This document shows positions 35,721-49,900 of a stretch of DNA of 64,000 nucleotides, one piece after another. The stretch's first letter is position 1. Every line of letters begins with the position of its first letter. The position numbers were made by a program, and so were the translations under genes. This stretch comes from Nemertoderma westbladi (taxonomy: Eukaryota; Xenacoelomorpha; Nemertodermatida; Nemertodermatidae): NCBI GenBank assembly GCA_032718475.1, contig JAUCBJ010000359.1:1-64000 (forward strand). The letters run 5' to 3'. Under the pieces are notes generated by a model, which made no database searches, had not been told where the DNA came from, and saw only the letters and a list, made by a program, of their open reading frames with translations.

Positions 35721-38700
35721 AAAGCTACCTACCTATAAGGCAAAATATTAGTAAAATAGAGAATGCTACCTGTAATGGCAAAATATTAGTAAAATAGAGA
35801 ACGCTACCTATAATGGGAAAATATTAGTAAAATAGAGAACGCTACCTATAATGGCAAAATAATAGTAAATTAGAGAACGCCATAGAATGGCAAAATATTC
35901 GTAAAATAGAGAACGCTACCTATAATGGGAAAATATTAGTAAAATATAGAACGCTACCTATAATGGCAAAATATTAGTAAAATAGAAAACGCTACCTATA
36001 ATGGCAAAATATTAGTAAAATAGAGAATGCTACCTATAATGACAAAATATTAGTAAAATAGAGAACGCTACCTATAAGGCAAAATATTAGTAAAATAGAG
36101 AACGCTACCTATAATGGCAAAATATTAGTAAAATAGAAAACGCTACCTATAATGGCAAAATAATAGTAAAATAGAGAATGCTACCTATAATGGCAAAATA
36201 TTAGTAAAATAGAAAACGCTACCTATAATGGAAAAATATTAGTAAAATAGAGAACGCTACCTATAATGGCAAAATAATAGTAAAATAGAGAACGCCATAG
36301 AATGGCAAAATATTCGTAAAATAGAGAACGCTACCTATAATGGGAAAATATTAGTAAAATAGAGAACGCTACCTGTAATGGCAAAATATTAGTAAAATAG
36401 AGAACGCTACCTATAATGGCAAAATATTAGTAAATTAGAGAACGCTACCTATAATGGCAAAATATTAGTAAAATAGAGAACGCTACCTATAATGGCAAAA
36501 TATTAGTAAAATAGAAAACGCTACCTATAATGGCAAAATATTAGTAAAATAGAGAACGCTACCTATAATGGCAAAATATTAGTAAAATAGAAAACGCTAC
36601 CTATAATGGCAAAATATTAGTAAAATAGAGAACGCTACCTATAATGACAAAATATTAGTAAAATAGAGAACGCTACCTATAAGGCAAAATATTAGTAAAA
36701 TAGAGAATGCTACCTGTAATGGCAAAATATTAGTAAATTAGAGAACGCTACCTATAATGGCAAAATATTAGTAAAATAGAGAACGCTACCTATAATGGCA
36801 AAATATTAGTAAAATAGAAAACGCTACCTATAATGGGAAAATATTAGTAAAATAGAGAACGCTACCTGTAATGGCAAAATATTAGTAAAATAGAGAACGC
36901 TACCTATAATGGCAAAATATTAGTAAATAAGAGAACGCTACCTGTAATGGCAAAATATTAGTAAAATAGTGAACGCTACCTATAATGGCAAAATATTAGT
37001 AAAATAGAGAACGCTACCTATAATGGCAAAATATTAGTAAAATAGAGAACGCTACCTATAATGGCAAAATATTAGTAAAATAGAAAACGCTACCTATAAT
37101 GGCAAAATATTAGTAAAATAGAGAACGCTACCTATAATGACAAAATATTAGTAAAATAGAGAACGCTACCTATAAGGCAAAATATTAGTAAAATAGAGAA
37201 TGCTACCTGTAATGGCAAAATATTAGTAAATTAGAGAACGCTACCTATAATGGCAAAATATTAGTAAAATAGAGAACGCTACCTATAATGGCAAAATATT
37301 AGTAAAATAGAGAACGCTACCTATAATGGCAAAATATTAGTAAAATAGAGAACGCTACCTGTAATGGCAAAATATTAGTAAAATAGAGAACGCTACCTAT
37401 AATGGCAAAATATTAGTAAAATAGAGAACGCTACCTATAATGGCAAAATATTAGTAAAATAGAGAACGCTACCTATAATGGCAAAATATTAGTAAAATAG
37501 AGAACGCTACCTATAATGGCAAAATATTAGTAAAATAGAGAACGCTACCTATAATGGCAAAATATTAGTAAAATAGAGAAAGCTACCTATAAGGCAAAAT
37601 ATTAGTAAAATAGAGAATGCTACCTGTAATGGCAAAATATTAGTAAAATAGAGAACGCTACCTATAATGGGAAAATATTAGTAAAATAGAGAACGCTACC
37701 TATAATGGCAAAATAATAGTAAAATAGAGAACACTATATAATGGCAAAATATTAGTAAAATAGAGAACGCTACCTATAATGGCAAAATATTAGTAAAATA
37801 GAGAACGCTACCTATAATGGCAAAATATTAGTAAAATAGAGAATGCTACCTATAATGGCAAAATATTAGTAAAATAGAGAACGCTACCTATAATGGCAAA
37901 ATATTAGTAAAATAGAGAACGCTACCTATAAGGCAAAATATTAGTAAAATAGAGAACGCTACCTATAATGGCAAAATATTAGTAAAATAGAGAACGCTAC
38001 CTATAATGGCAAAATATTAGTAAAATAGAGAACGCTACCTATAATGGCAAAATATTAGTAAAATAGAGAACGCTACCTATAATGGGAAAATATTAGTAAA
38101 ATAGAAAAAGCTACCTATAATGGGAAAATATTAGTAAAATAGAGAACGCTACCTATAATGGGAAAATAATAGTAAAATAGAGAACGCTACCTATAATGGG
38201 AAAATATTAGTAAAATAGAAAAAGCTACCTATAATGGCAAAATATTAGTAAAATAGAGAATGCTACCTATAATGGCAAAATATTAGTAAAATAGAGAACG
38301 CTACCTATAATGGGAAAATATTAGTAAAATAGAAAAAGCTACCTATAATGGGAAAATATTAGTAAAATAGAGAACGCTACCTATAATGGGAAAATAATAG
38401 TAAAATAGAGAACGCTATAGAATGGCAAAATATTAGTAAAATAGAGAACGCTACCTATAATGGCAAAATATTAGTAAAATAGAGAACGCTACCTATAATG
38501 GCAAAATATTAGTAAAATAGAGAACGCTACCTATAATGGGAAAATATTAGTAAAATAGTGAACGCTACCTATAATGGGAAAATATTAGTAAAATAGAGAA
38601 CGCTACCTATAATGGCAAAATATTAGTAAAATAGAGAACGCTACCTATAATGGCAAAACAATAGTAAAATAGAGAACGCTACCTATAATGGGAAAATATT

Positions 38701-40811
38701 AGTAAAATAGAGAACGCTACCTATAATGGCAAAATATTAGTAAAATAGAGAACGCTACCTATAATGGCAAAATATTAGTAAAATAGAGAACGCTACCTAT
38801 AATGGCAAAATATTAGTAAAATAGAGAACGCTACCTATAATGGCAAAATAATAGTAAAATAGAGAACGCTACCTATAATGGGAAAATATTAGTAAAATAG
38901 AGAACGCTACCTATAATGGCAAAATAATAGTAAAATAGAGAACGCTACCTATAATGGGAAAATATTAGTAAAATAGAGAACGCTACCTATAATGGGAAAA
39001 TATTAGTAAAATAGAGAACGCTACCTATAATGGCAAAATATTAGTAAAATAGAGAACGCTACCTATAATGGCAAAATATTAGTAAAATAGAGAACGCTAC
39101 CTATAATGGCAAAATATTAGTAAAATAGAGAACGCTACCTATAATGGGAAAATATTAGTAAAATAGAGAACGCTACCTATAATGGCAAAATATTAGTAAA
39201 ATAGAGAACGCTACCTGTAATGGCAAAATATTAGTAAAATAGAGAACGCTACCTATAATGGCAAAATATTAGTAAAATAGAGAACGCTACCTATAATGGC
39301 AAAATATTAGTAAAATAGAGAACGCTACCTATAATGGCAAAATATTAGTAAAATAGAGAACGCTACCTATAATGGGAAAATATTAGTAAAATAGAGAACG
39401 CTACCTATAATGGCAAAATATTAGTAAAATAGAGAACGCTACCTATAATGGGAAAATATTAGTAAAATAGAGAACGCTACCTATAATGGGAAAATATTAG
39501 TAAAATAGAGAACGCTACCTATAATGGCAAAATATTAGTAAAATAGAGAACGCTACCTATAATGGCAAAATATTAGTAAAATAGAGAACGCTACCTATAA
39601 TGGGAAAATATTAGTAAAATAGAGAACGCTACCTATAATGGCAAAATATTAGTAAAATAGAGAACGCTACCTATAATGGCAAAATATTAGTAAAATAGAG
39701 AACGCTACCTATAATGGCAAAATATTAGTAAAATAGAGAACGCTACCTGTAATGGCAAAATAATAGTAAAATAGAGAACGCCTACCTATAATGGCAAAAT
39801 ATTAGTAAAATAGAGAACGCTACCTATAATGGGAAAATATTAGTAAAATAGAGAACGCTACCTATAATGGCAAAATATTAGTAAAATAGAGAACGCTACC
39901 TATAATGGCAAAATATTAGTAAAATAGAGAACGCTACCTATAATGGGAAAATATTAGTAAAATAGAGAACGCTACCTATAATGGCAAAATATTAGTAAAA
40001 TAGAGAACGCTACCTATAATGGCAAAATATTAGTAAAATAGAGAACGCTACCTATAATGGCAAAATAATAGTAAAATAGAGAACGCTACCTATAATGGCA
40101 AAATATTAGTAAAATAGAGAACGCTACCTATAATGGCAAAATATTAGTAAAATAGAGAACGCTACCTATAATGGCAAAATATTAGTAAAATAGAGAACGC
40201 TACCTATAATGGCAAAATATTAGTAAAATAGAGAACGCTACCTGTAATGGCAAAATAATAGTAAAATAGAGAACGCTACCTATAATGGCAAAATAATAGT
40301 AAAATAGAGAACGCTACCTATAATGGGAAAATATTAGTAAAATAGAGAACGCTACCTATAATGGCAAAATAATAGTAAAATAGAGAACGCTATATAATGG
40401 CAAAATATTAGTAAAATAGAGAACGCTACCTATAATGGCAAAATATTAGTAAAATAGAGAACGCTACCTATAATGGCAAAATATTAGTAAAATAGAGAAC
40501 GCTACCTATAATGGCAAAATATTAGTAAAATAGAGAACGCTACCTATAATGGCAAAATATTAGTAAAATAGAGAACGCTACCTATAAGGCAAAATATTAG
40601 TAAAATAGAGAACGCTACCTATAATGGCAAAATATTAGTAAAATAGAGAACGCTACCTATAATGGCAAAATATTAGTAAAATAGAGAACGCTACCTATAA
40701 TGGCAAAATATTAGTAAAATAGAGAACGCTACCTATAATGGCAAAATATTAGTAAAATAGAGAACGCTACCTATAATGGCAAAATATTAGTAAAATAGAG
40801 AACGCTACCTG

Positions 40812-41615
40812 TAATGGCAAAATATTAGTAAAATAGAGAACGCTACCTATAATGGCAAAATATTAGTAAAATAGAGAACGCTACCTATAATGGCAAAATA
40901 TTAGTAAAATAGAGAACGCTACCTATAATGGCAAAATATTAGTAAAATAGAGAACGCTACCTATAATGGCAAAATATTAGTAAAATAGAGAACGCTACCT
41001 ATAATGGCAAAATATTAGTAAAATAGAGAACGCTACCTATAATGGCAAAATATTAGTAAAATAGAGAACGCTACCTATAATGGCAAAATATTAGTAAAAT
41101 AGAGAACGCTACCTATAATGGCAAAATATTAGTAAAATAGAGAACGCTACCTATAATGGCAAAATATTAGTAAAATAGAGAACGCTACCTATAATGGCAA
41201 AATATTAGTAAAATAGAGAACGCTACCTATAATGGCAAAATATTAGTAAAATAGAGAACGCTACCTATAATGGCAAAATATTAGTAAAATAGAGAACGCT
41301 ACCTATAATGGCAAAATATTAGTAAAATAGAGAACGCTACCTATAATGGCAAAATATTAGTAAAATAGAGAACGCTACCTATAATGGCAAAATATTAGTA
41401 AAATAGAGAACGCTACCTATAATGGCAAAATATTAGTAAAATAGAGAACGCTACCTATAATGGCAAAATATTAGTAAAATAGAGAACGCTACCTATAATG
41501 GCAAAATATTAGTAAAATAGAGAACGCTACCTATAATGGCAAAATATTAGTAAAATAGAGAACGCTACCTATAATGGCAAAATATTAGTAAAATAGAGAA
41601 CGCTACCTATAATGG
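40812..41615. repeat. Perfectly homogeneous core of the array
   Basis: About 21 consecutive canonical 38-bp units (804 bp) show no substitution or indel. The run is bounded on the left by a G in CTGTAATGG (40811) and on the right by AATGGG (41616). This is the longest invariant run I found and is the expected signature of the most recent expansion or conversion. Confidence 0.85.
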
Positions 41616-41689
41616 GAAAATATTAGTAAAATAGAGAACGCTACCTATAATGGGAAAATATTAGTAAAATAGAGAACGCTACCTATAAT

Positions 41690-44500
41690 GGGAAAATATT
41701 AGTAAAATAGAAAAAGCTACCTATAATGGCAAAATATTAGTAAAATAGAGAATGCTACCTATAATGGCAAAATATTAGTAAAATAGAGAACGCTACCTAT
41801 AATGGGAAAATATTAGTAAAATAGAAAAAGCTACCTATAATGGGAAAATATTAGTAAAATAGAGAACGCTACCTATAATGGGAAAATAATAGTAAAATAG
41901 AGAACGCTATAGAATGGCAAAATATTAGTAAAATAGAGAACGCTACCTATAATGGGAAAATATTAGTAAAATAGAGAACGCTACCTGTAATGGCAAAATA
42001 TTAGTAAAATAGAGAACGCTACCTATAATGGCAAAATATTAGTAAAATAGAGAACGCTACCTATAATGGCAAAATATTAGTAAAATAGAGAACGCTACCT
42101 ATAATGGGAAAATATTAGTAAAATAGAGAACGCTACCTATAATGGCAAAATATTAGTAAAATAGAGAACGCTACCTATAATGGCAAAATATTAGTAAAAT
42201 AGAGAACGCTACCTATAATGGCAAAATATTAGTAAAATAGAGAACGCTACCTATAATGGGAAAATATTAGTCAAATAGAGAACGCTACCTATAATGGCAA
42301 AATATTAGTAAAATAGAGAACGCTACCTGTAATGGCAAAATATTAGTAAAATAGAGAACGCTACCTATAATGGCAAAATAATACTAAAAAAGAGAACGCT
42401 ACCTATAATGGGAAAATATTAGTAAAATAGAGAACGCTACCTATAATGGCAAAATAATAGTAAAATAGAGAACGCTACCTATAATGGGAAAATATTAGTA
42501 AAATAGAGAACGCTACCTATAATGGCAAAATAATAGTAAAATAGAGAACGCTACCTATAATGGGAAAATATTAGTAAAATAGTGAACGCTACCTATAATG
42601 GGAAAATATTAGTAAAATAGAGAACGCTACCTATAATGGCAAAATATTAGTAAAATAGAGAACGCTACCTATAATGGCAAAATAATAGTAAAATAGAGAA
42701 CGCTACCTATAATGGGAAAATATTAGTAATATAGAGAACGCTACCTATAATGGCAAAATATTAGTAAAATAGAGAACGCTACCTATAATGGCAAAATATT
42801 AGTAAAATAGAGAACGCTACCTGTAATGGCAAAATATTAGTAAAATAGAGAACGCTACCTATAATGGCAAAATATTAGTAAAATAGAGAACGCTACCTAT
42901 AATGGCAAAATAATAGTAAAATAGAGAACGCTACCTATAATGGCAAAATAATAGTAAAATAGAGAACGCTACCTATAATGGGAAAATATTAGTAAAATAG
43001 AGAACGCTACCTATAATGGCAAAATATTAGAAAAATAGAGAACGCTACCTATAATGGCAAAATATTAGTAAAATAGAAAAAGCTACCTATAATGGGAAAA
43101 TATTAGTAAAATAGAGAACGCTACCTATAATGGGAAAATAATAGTAAAATAGAGAACGCTACCTATAATGGGAAAATATTAGTAAAATAGAAAAAGCTAC
43201 CTATAATGGCAAAATATTAGTAAAATAGAGAATGCTACCTATAATGGCAAAATATTAGTAAAATAGAGAACGCTACCTATAATGGGAAAATATTAGTAAA
43301 ATAGAAAAAGCTACCTATAATGGGAAAATATTAGTAAAATAGAGAACGCTACCTATAATGGGAAAATAATAGTAAAATAGAGAACGCTAGAGAATGGCAA
43401 AATATTAGTAAAATAGAGAGCGCTACCTATAATGGGAAAATATTAGTAAAATAGAGAACGCTACCTGTAATGGCAAAATATTAGTAAAATAGAGAACGCT
43501 ACCTATAATGGCAAAATATTAGTAAAATAGAGAACGCTACCTATAATGGCAAAATATTAGTAAAATAGAGAACGCTACCTATAATGGGAAAATATTAGTA
43601 AAATAGTGAACGCTACCTATAATGGGAAAATATTAGTAAAATAGAGAACGCTACCTATAATGGCAAAATATTAGTAAAATAGAGAACGCTACCTATAATG
43701 GCAAAACAATAGTAAAATAGAGAACGCTACCTATAATGGGAAAATATTAGTAAAATAGAGAACGCTACCTATAATGGGAAAATATTAGTCAAATAGAGAA
43801 CGCTACCTATAATGGCAAAATATTAGTAAAATAGAGAACGCTACCTGTAATGGCAAAATATTAGTAAAATAGAGAACGCTACCTATAATGGCAAAATAAT
43901 ACTAAAAAAGAGAACGCTACCTATAATGGGAAAATATTAGTAAAATAGAGAACGCTACCTATAATGGCAAAATAATTGTTAAATAGAGAACGCTACCTAT
44001 AATGGGAAAATATTAGTAAAATAGAGAACGCTACCTATAATGGCAAAATAATAGTAAAATAGAGAACGCTACCTATAATGGGAAAATATTAGTAAAATAG
44101 TGAACACTACCTATAATGGGAAAATATTAGTAAAATAGAGAACGCTACCTATAATGGCAAAATATTAGTAAAATAGAGAACGCTACCTATAATGGCAAAA
44201 TAATAGTAAAATAGAGAACGCTACCTATAATGGGAAAATATTTGTAAAGTAGAGAACGCTACCTATAATGGCAAAATATTAGTAAAATAGAGAACGCTAC
44301 CTATAATGGCAAAATATTAGTAAAATAGAGAACGCTACCTGTAATGGCAAAATATTAGTAAAATAGAGAACGCTACCAGTAATGGCAAAATAATAGTAAA
44401 ATAGAGAATGCTACCTATAATGGCAAAATAATAGTAAAATAGAGAACGCTACCTATAATGGGAAAATATTAGTAAAATAGAGAACGCTACCTATAATGGC
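41690..44500. repeat. 1518/1480-bp tandem duplication
   Basis: Two copies share AGTCAAATAG (42271/43789) and AATACTAAAAAAG (42381/43899) at offset 1518. The left part (GAAAAAGC at 41711/43191; AACGCTAT/GAGAATGG at 41901/43381) has offset 1480. The 38-bp difference is one unit gained or lost between 41.9 and 42.3 kb. Confidence 0.8.
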
Positions 44501-45299
44501 AAAATATTAGTAATGGGAAAATATTAGTAAAATAGAGAACGCTACCTATAATGGCAAAATAATAGTAAAATAGAGAACGCTACCTATAATGGCAAAATAT
44601 TAGTAAAATAGAGAACGCTACCTGTAATGGCAAAATATTAGTAAAATAGAGAACGCTACCTGTAATGGCAAAATAATAGTAAAATAGAGAACGCTACCTA
44701 TAATGGCAAAATAATAGTAAAATAGAGAACGCTACCTATAATGGGAAAATATTAGTAAAATAGAGAACGCTACCTATAATGGCAAAATATTAGTAAAATA
44801 GAGAACGCTACCTATAATGGCAAAATATTAGTAAAATAGAGAACGCTACCTATAATGGGAAAATATTAGTAAAATAGTGAACGCTACCTATAATGGGAAA
44901 ATATTAGTAAAATAGAGAACGCTACCTATAATGGCAAAATATTAGTAAAATAGAGAACGCTACCTATAATGGCAAAATAATAGTAAAATAGAGAACGCTA
45001 CCTATAATGGGAAAATATTAGTAAAATAGAGAACGCTACCTATAATGGGAAAATATTAGTCAAATAGAGAACGCTACCTATAATGGCAAAATATTAGTAA
45101 AATAGAGAACGCTACCTATAATGGCAAAATAATAGTAAAAATGAGAACGCTACCTATAATGGCAAAATATTAGTAAAATAGAGAACGCTACCTATAATGG
45201 CAAAATAATAGTAAAATAGAGAACGCTACCTATAATGGGAAAATATTAGTAAAATAGAGAACGCTACCTATAATGGCAAAATATTAGTAAAATAGAGAA

Positions 45300-46980
45300 C
45301 GCTACCTATAAGGCAACCTATAAGGCAAAATATTAGTAAAATAGAGAACGCTACCTATAATGGGAAAATATTAGTAAAATAGAGAACGCTACCTATAATG
45401 GCAAAATATTAGTAAAATAGAGAACGCTACCTATAAGGCAAAATATTACTAAAATAGAACAGAAAATATAAAATATTTGTAAAATAGAGAACGCTACCTA
45501 TAATGGGAAAATATTAGTAAAATAGAGAACGCTACATATAAGGCAAAATATTAGTAAAATAGAGAACGCTACCTATAATGGGAAAATATTAGTAAAATAG
45601 AGAACGCTACCTATAAGGCAAAATATTAGTAAAATAAAGAACGCTACCTATAATGGGAAAATATTAGTAAAATAGAGAACACTATATAATGGCAAAATAT
45701 TAGTAAAATAGAGAACGCTACCTATAATGGGAAAATATTAGTAAAATAGAGAACGCTACCTATAATGGGAAAATATTAGTAAAATAGAGAACGCTACCTG
45801 TAATGGCAAAATATTAGTAAAATAGAGAACGCTACCTGTAATGGCAAAATAATAGTAAAATAGAGAACGCTACCTATAATGGCAAAATAATAGTAAAATA
45901 GAGAACGCTACCTATAAGGCAAAATATTAGTAAAATAAAGAACGCTACCTATAATGGGAAAATATTAGTAAAATAGAGAACACTATATAATGGCAAAATA
46001 TTAGTAAAATAGAGAACGCTACCTATAATGGGAAAATATTAGTAAAATAGAGAACGCTACCTATAATGGGAAAATATTAGTAAAATAGAGAACGCTACCT
46101 GTAATGGCAAAATATTAGTAAAATAGAGAACGCTACCTGTAATGGCAAAATAATAGTAAAATAGAGAACGCTACCTATAATGGCAAAATAATAGTAAAAT
46201 AGAGAACGCTACCTATAAGGCAAAATATTAGTAAAATAGAGAACGCTACCTATAAAGGGAAAATATTAGTAAAATAGAGAACGCTACCTATAATGGGAAA
46301 ATATTAGTAAAATAGAGAACGCTACCTATAATGGGAAAATATTAGTAAAATAGAGAACGCTACCTATAAGGCAAAATATTAGTAAAATAGAGAACGCTAC
46401 CTATAATGGCAAAATATTAGTAAAATAGAGAACGCTACCTATAATGGCAAAATAATAGTAAAATAGAGAACGCTACCTATAATGGGAAAATATTAGTAAA
46501 ATAGAGAACGCTACCTATAATGGGAAAATATTAGTCAAATAGAGAACGCTACCTATAATGGCAAAATATTAGTAAAATAGAGAACGCTACCTATAATGGC
46601 AAAGTAATAGTAAAAAAGAGAATGCTACCTATAATGGCAAAATATTAGTAAAATAGAGAACGCTACCTATAATGGCAAAATAATAGTAAAATAGAGAACG
46701 CTACCTATAATGGGAAAATATTAGTAAAATAGAGAACGCTACCTATAATGGCAAAATATTAGTAAAATAGAGAACGCTACCTATAAGGCAACCTATAAGG
46801 CAAAATATTAGTAAAATAGAGAACGCTACCTATAATGGGAAAATATTAGTAAAATAGAGAATGCTACCTATAATGGCAAAATATTAGTAAAATAGAGAAC
46901 GCTACCTATAAGGCAAAATATTACTAAAATAGAACAGAAAATATAAAATATTTGTAAAATAGAGAACGCTACCTATAATG
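45300..46980. repeat. 1475-bp-offset duplication at the zone II/III border
   Basis: AGGCAACCTATAAGG, a rare partial-unit insertion, occurs at 45311 and 46786. The first two composite units (AGAAAATATA at 45461 and 46936) share the same 1475-bp offset. The composite therefore spread at first as part of a larger duplicated block. Confidence 0.75.
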
Positions 46981-49900
46981 GGAAAATATTAGTAAAATAG
47001 AGAACGCTACCTATAAGGCAAAATATTAGTAAAATAGAGAACGCTACCTATAATGGGAAATTATTAGTAAAATAGAGAACGCTACCTATAAGGCAAAATA
47101 TTAGTAAAATAGAGAACGCTACCTATAATGGGAAAATATTAGTAAAATAGAGAACACTATATAATGGCAAAATATTAGTAAAATAGAGAACGCTACCTAT
47201 AATGGGAAAATATTAGTAAAATAGAGAACGCTACCTATAATGGGAAAATATTAGTAAAATAGATAACGCTACCTATAAGGCAAAATATTAGTAAAATAGA
47301 GAACGCTACCTATAAAGGGAAAATATTAGTAAAATAGAGAACGCTACCTATAATGGGAAAATATTAGTAAAATAGAGAACGCTACCTATAATGGGAAAAT
47401 ATTAGTAAAATAGAGAACGCTACCTATAAGGCAAAATATTAGTAAAATAGAGAACGCTACCTATAAAGGGAAAATATTAGTAAAATAGAGAACGCTACCT
47501 GTAATGGCAAAATATTAGTAAAATAGAGAACGCTACCTATAAAGGGAAAATATTAGTAAAATAGAGAACGCTACCTGTAATGGCAAAATAATAGTAAAAT
47601 CGAGAACGCTACCTGTAATGGCAAAATATTAGTAAAATAGAGAACGCTACCTATAAGGCAAAATATTACTAAAATAGAGAACGCTACCTATAATGGGAAA
47701 ATATTAGTAAAATAGTGAACGCTACCTATAATGGGAAAATATTAGTAAAATAGTGAACGCTACCTATAATGGGAAAATATTAGTAAAATAGTGAACGCTA
47801 CCTATAATGGGAAAATATCAGTAAAATAGTGAACGCTACCTGTAATGGCAAAATATTAGTAAAATAGAGAACGCTACCTGTAATGGCAAAATATTAGTAA
47901 AATAGAGAACGCTACCTATAATGGGAAAATATTAGTAAAATAGAGAACGCTACCTATAAGGCAAAATATTACTAAAATAGAGAACGCTATATAATGGGAA
48001 AATATTAGTAAAATAGAGAATGCTACCTATAATGGGAAAATATTAGTAAAATAGAGAACGCTACCTATAAGGCAAAATATTAGTAAAATAGAGAACGCTA
48101 CCTATAAGGCAAAATATTACTAAAATAGAACAGAAAATATAAAATATTTGTAAAATAGAGAACGCTACCTATAAGGCAAAATATTACTAAAATAGAACAG
48201 AAAATATAAAATATTTGTAAAATAGAGAATGCTACCTATAATGGGAAAATATTAGTAAAATAGAGAACGCTACCTATAATGCAAAATATTACTAAAATAG
48301 AACAGAAAATATAAAATATTTGTAAAATAGAGAACGCTACCTATAAGGCAAAATATTACTAAAATAGAACAGAAAATATAAAATATTTGTAAAATAGAGA
48401 ACGCTACCTATAAGGCAAAATATTACTAAAATAGAACAGAAAATATAAAATATTTGTAAAATAGAGAACGCTACCTATAAGGCAAAATATTACTAAAATA
48501 GAACAGAAAATATAAAATATTAGTAAAATAGAGAACGCTACCTATAATGGGAAAATATTAGTAAAATAGAGAACGCTACCTATAAGGCAAAATATTTGTA
48601 AAATAGAGAACGCTACCTATAATGGGAAAATATTAGTAAAATAGAGAACACTATATAATGGCAAAATATTAGTAAAATAGAGAACGCTACCTATAATGGG
48701 AAAATATTAGTAAAATAGAGAACACTATATAATGGCAAAATATTAGTAAAATAGAGAATGCTACCTATAATGTCAAAATATTAGTAAAATAGAGAACGCT
48801 ACCTATAAGGCAAAATATTAGTAAAATAGAGAACGCTACCTATAATGGGAAAATATTAGTAAAATAGAGAACACTACCTATAATGGGAAAATATTAGTAA
48901 AATAGAGAACGCTACCTATAAGGCAAAGTATTAGTAAAATAGAGAACGCTACCTATAATGGCAAAATATTAGTAAAATAGAGAACGCTACCTATAATGGG
49001 AAAACATTTGTAAAATAGAGAACGCTACCTATAAGGCAAAATATTAGTAAAATAGAGAACACTATATAATGGCAAAATATTAGTAAAATAGAGAACGCTA
49101 CCTATAATGGGAAAATATTAGTAAAATAGAGAACACTATATAATGGCAAAATATTAGTAAAATAGAGAATGCTACCTATAATGGCAAAATATTAGTAAAA
49201 TAGAGAACGCTACCTATAAGGCAAAATATTAGTAAAATAGAGAACGCTACCTATAAGGCAAAATATTAGTAAAATAGAGAACGCTACCTATAATGGGAAA
49301 ATATTAGTAAAATAGAGAACGCTACCTATTAGGCAAAATATTAGTAAAATAGAGAACGCTACCTATAATGGGAAAATATTAGTAAAATAGAGAACGCTAC
49401 CTATAATGGCAAAATATTAGTAAAATAGAGAACGCTATATAATGGTGAAATATTAGTAAAATAGAGAACGCTACCTATAATGGGAAAATATTACTAAAAT
49501 AGAACAGAAAATATAAAATATTTGTAAAATAGAGAACGCTACCTATAATGGGAAAATATTAGTAAAATAGAGAACGCTACCTATAAGGCAAAATATTAGT
49601 AAAATAGAGAACGCTACCTATAATGGGAAAATATTAGTAAAATAGAGAACGCTACCTATAAGGCAAAATATTACTAAAATAGAACAGAAAATATAAAATA
49701 TTTGTAAAATAGAGAACGCTATATAATGGCAAAATATTAATAAAATAGAGAATGCTACCTATAATGGCAAAATATTAGTAAAATAGAGAATGCTACCTAT
49801 AAGGCAAAATATTAGTAAAATAGAGAACGCTACCTATAAGGCAAAATATTAGTAAAATAGAGAACGCTACCTATAATGGGAAAATATTAGTAAAATAGAG

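Larger units (their letters stand above)
2777..36300. repeat. Array zone I: 38-bp units with interspersed 36-bp CCATAG units
   Basis: This zone is marked by a 36-bp variant carrying CGCCATAGAATGG, usually followed by ATATTCG, first seen at about 3165 and last at about 36295. On the gene's sense strand it reads CCATTCTATGGCG, so AG|GT is lost. The other units are the 38-bp canonical form, the CTGTAATGG and AATGGG forms, the 37-bp CTATAAGG form, and units with AATAATAG, AAATTAG or TGACAAAA changes. Several higher-order duplications lie inside. Confidence 0.85.
36300..45430. repeat. Array zone II: mostly 38-bp units
   Basis: The CGCCATAG class disappears and the zone consists mainly of canonical and AATGGG 38-bp units, with occasional GAAAAAGC and AATAATAG changes and a few 36- and 37-bp units. 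It contains the most homogeneous part of the array (40812-41615) and a 1518-bp tandem duplication. A truncated unit is visible near 44511, where ATATTAG runs directly into TAATGGG. Confidence 0.8.
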
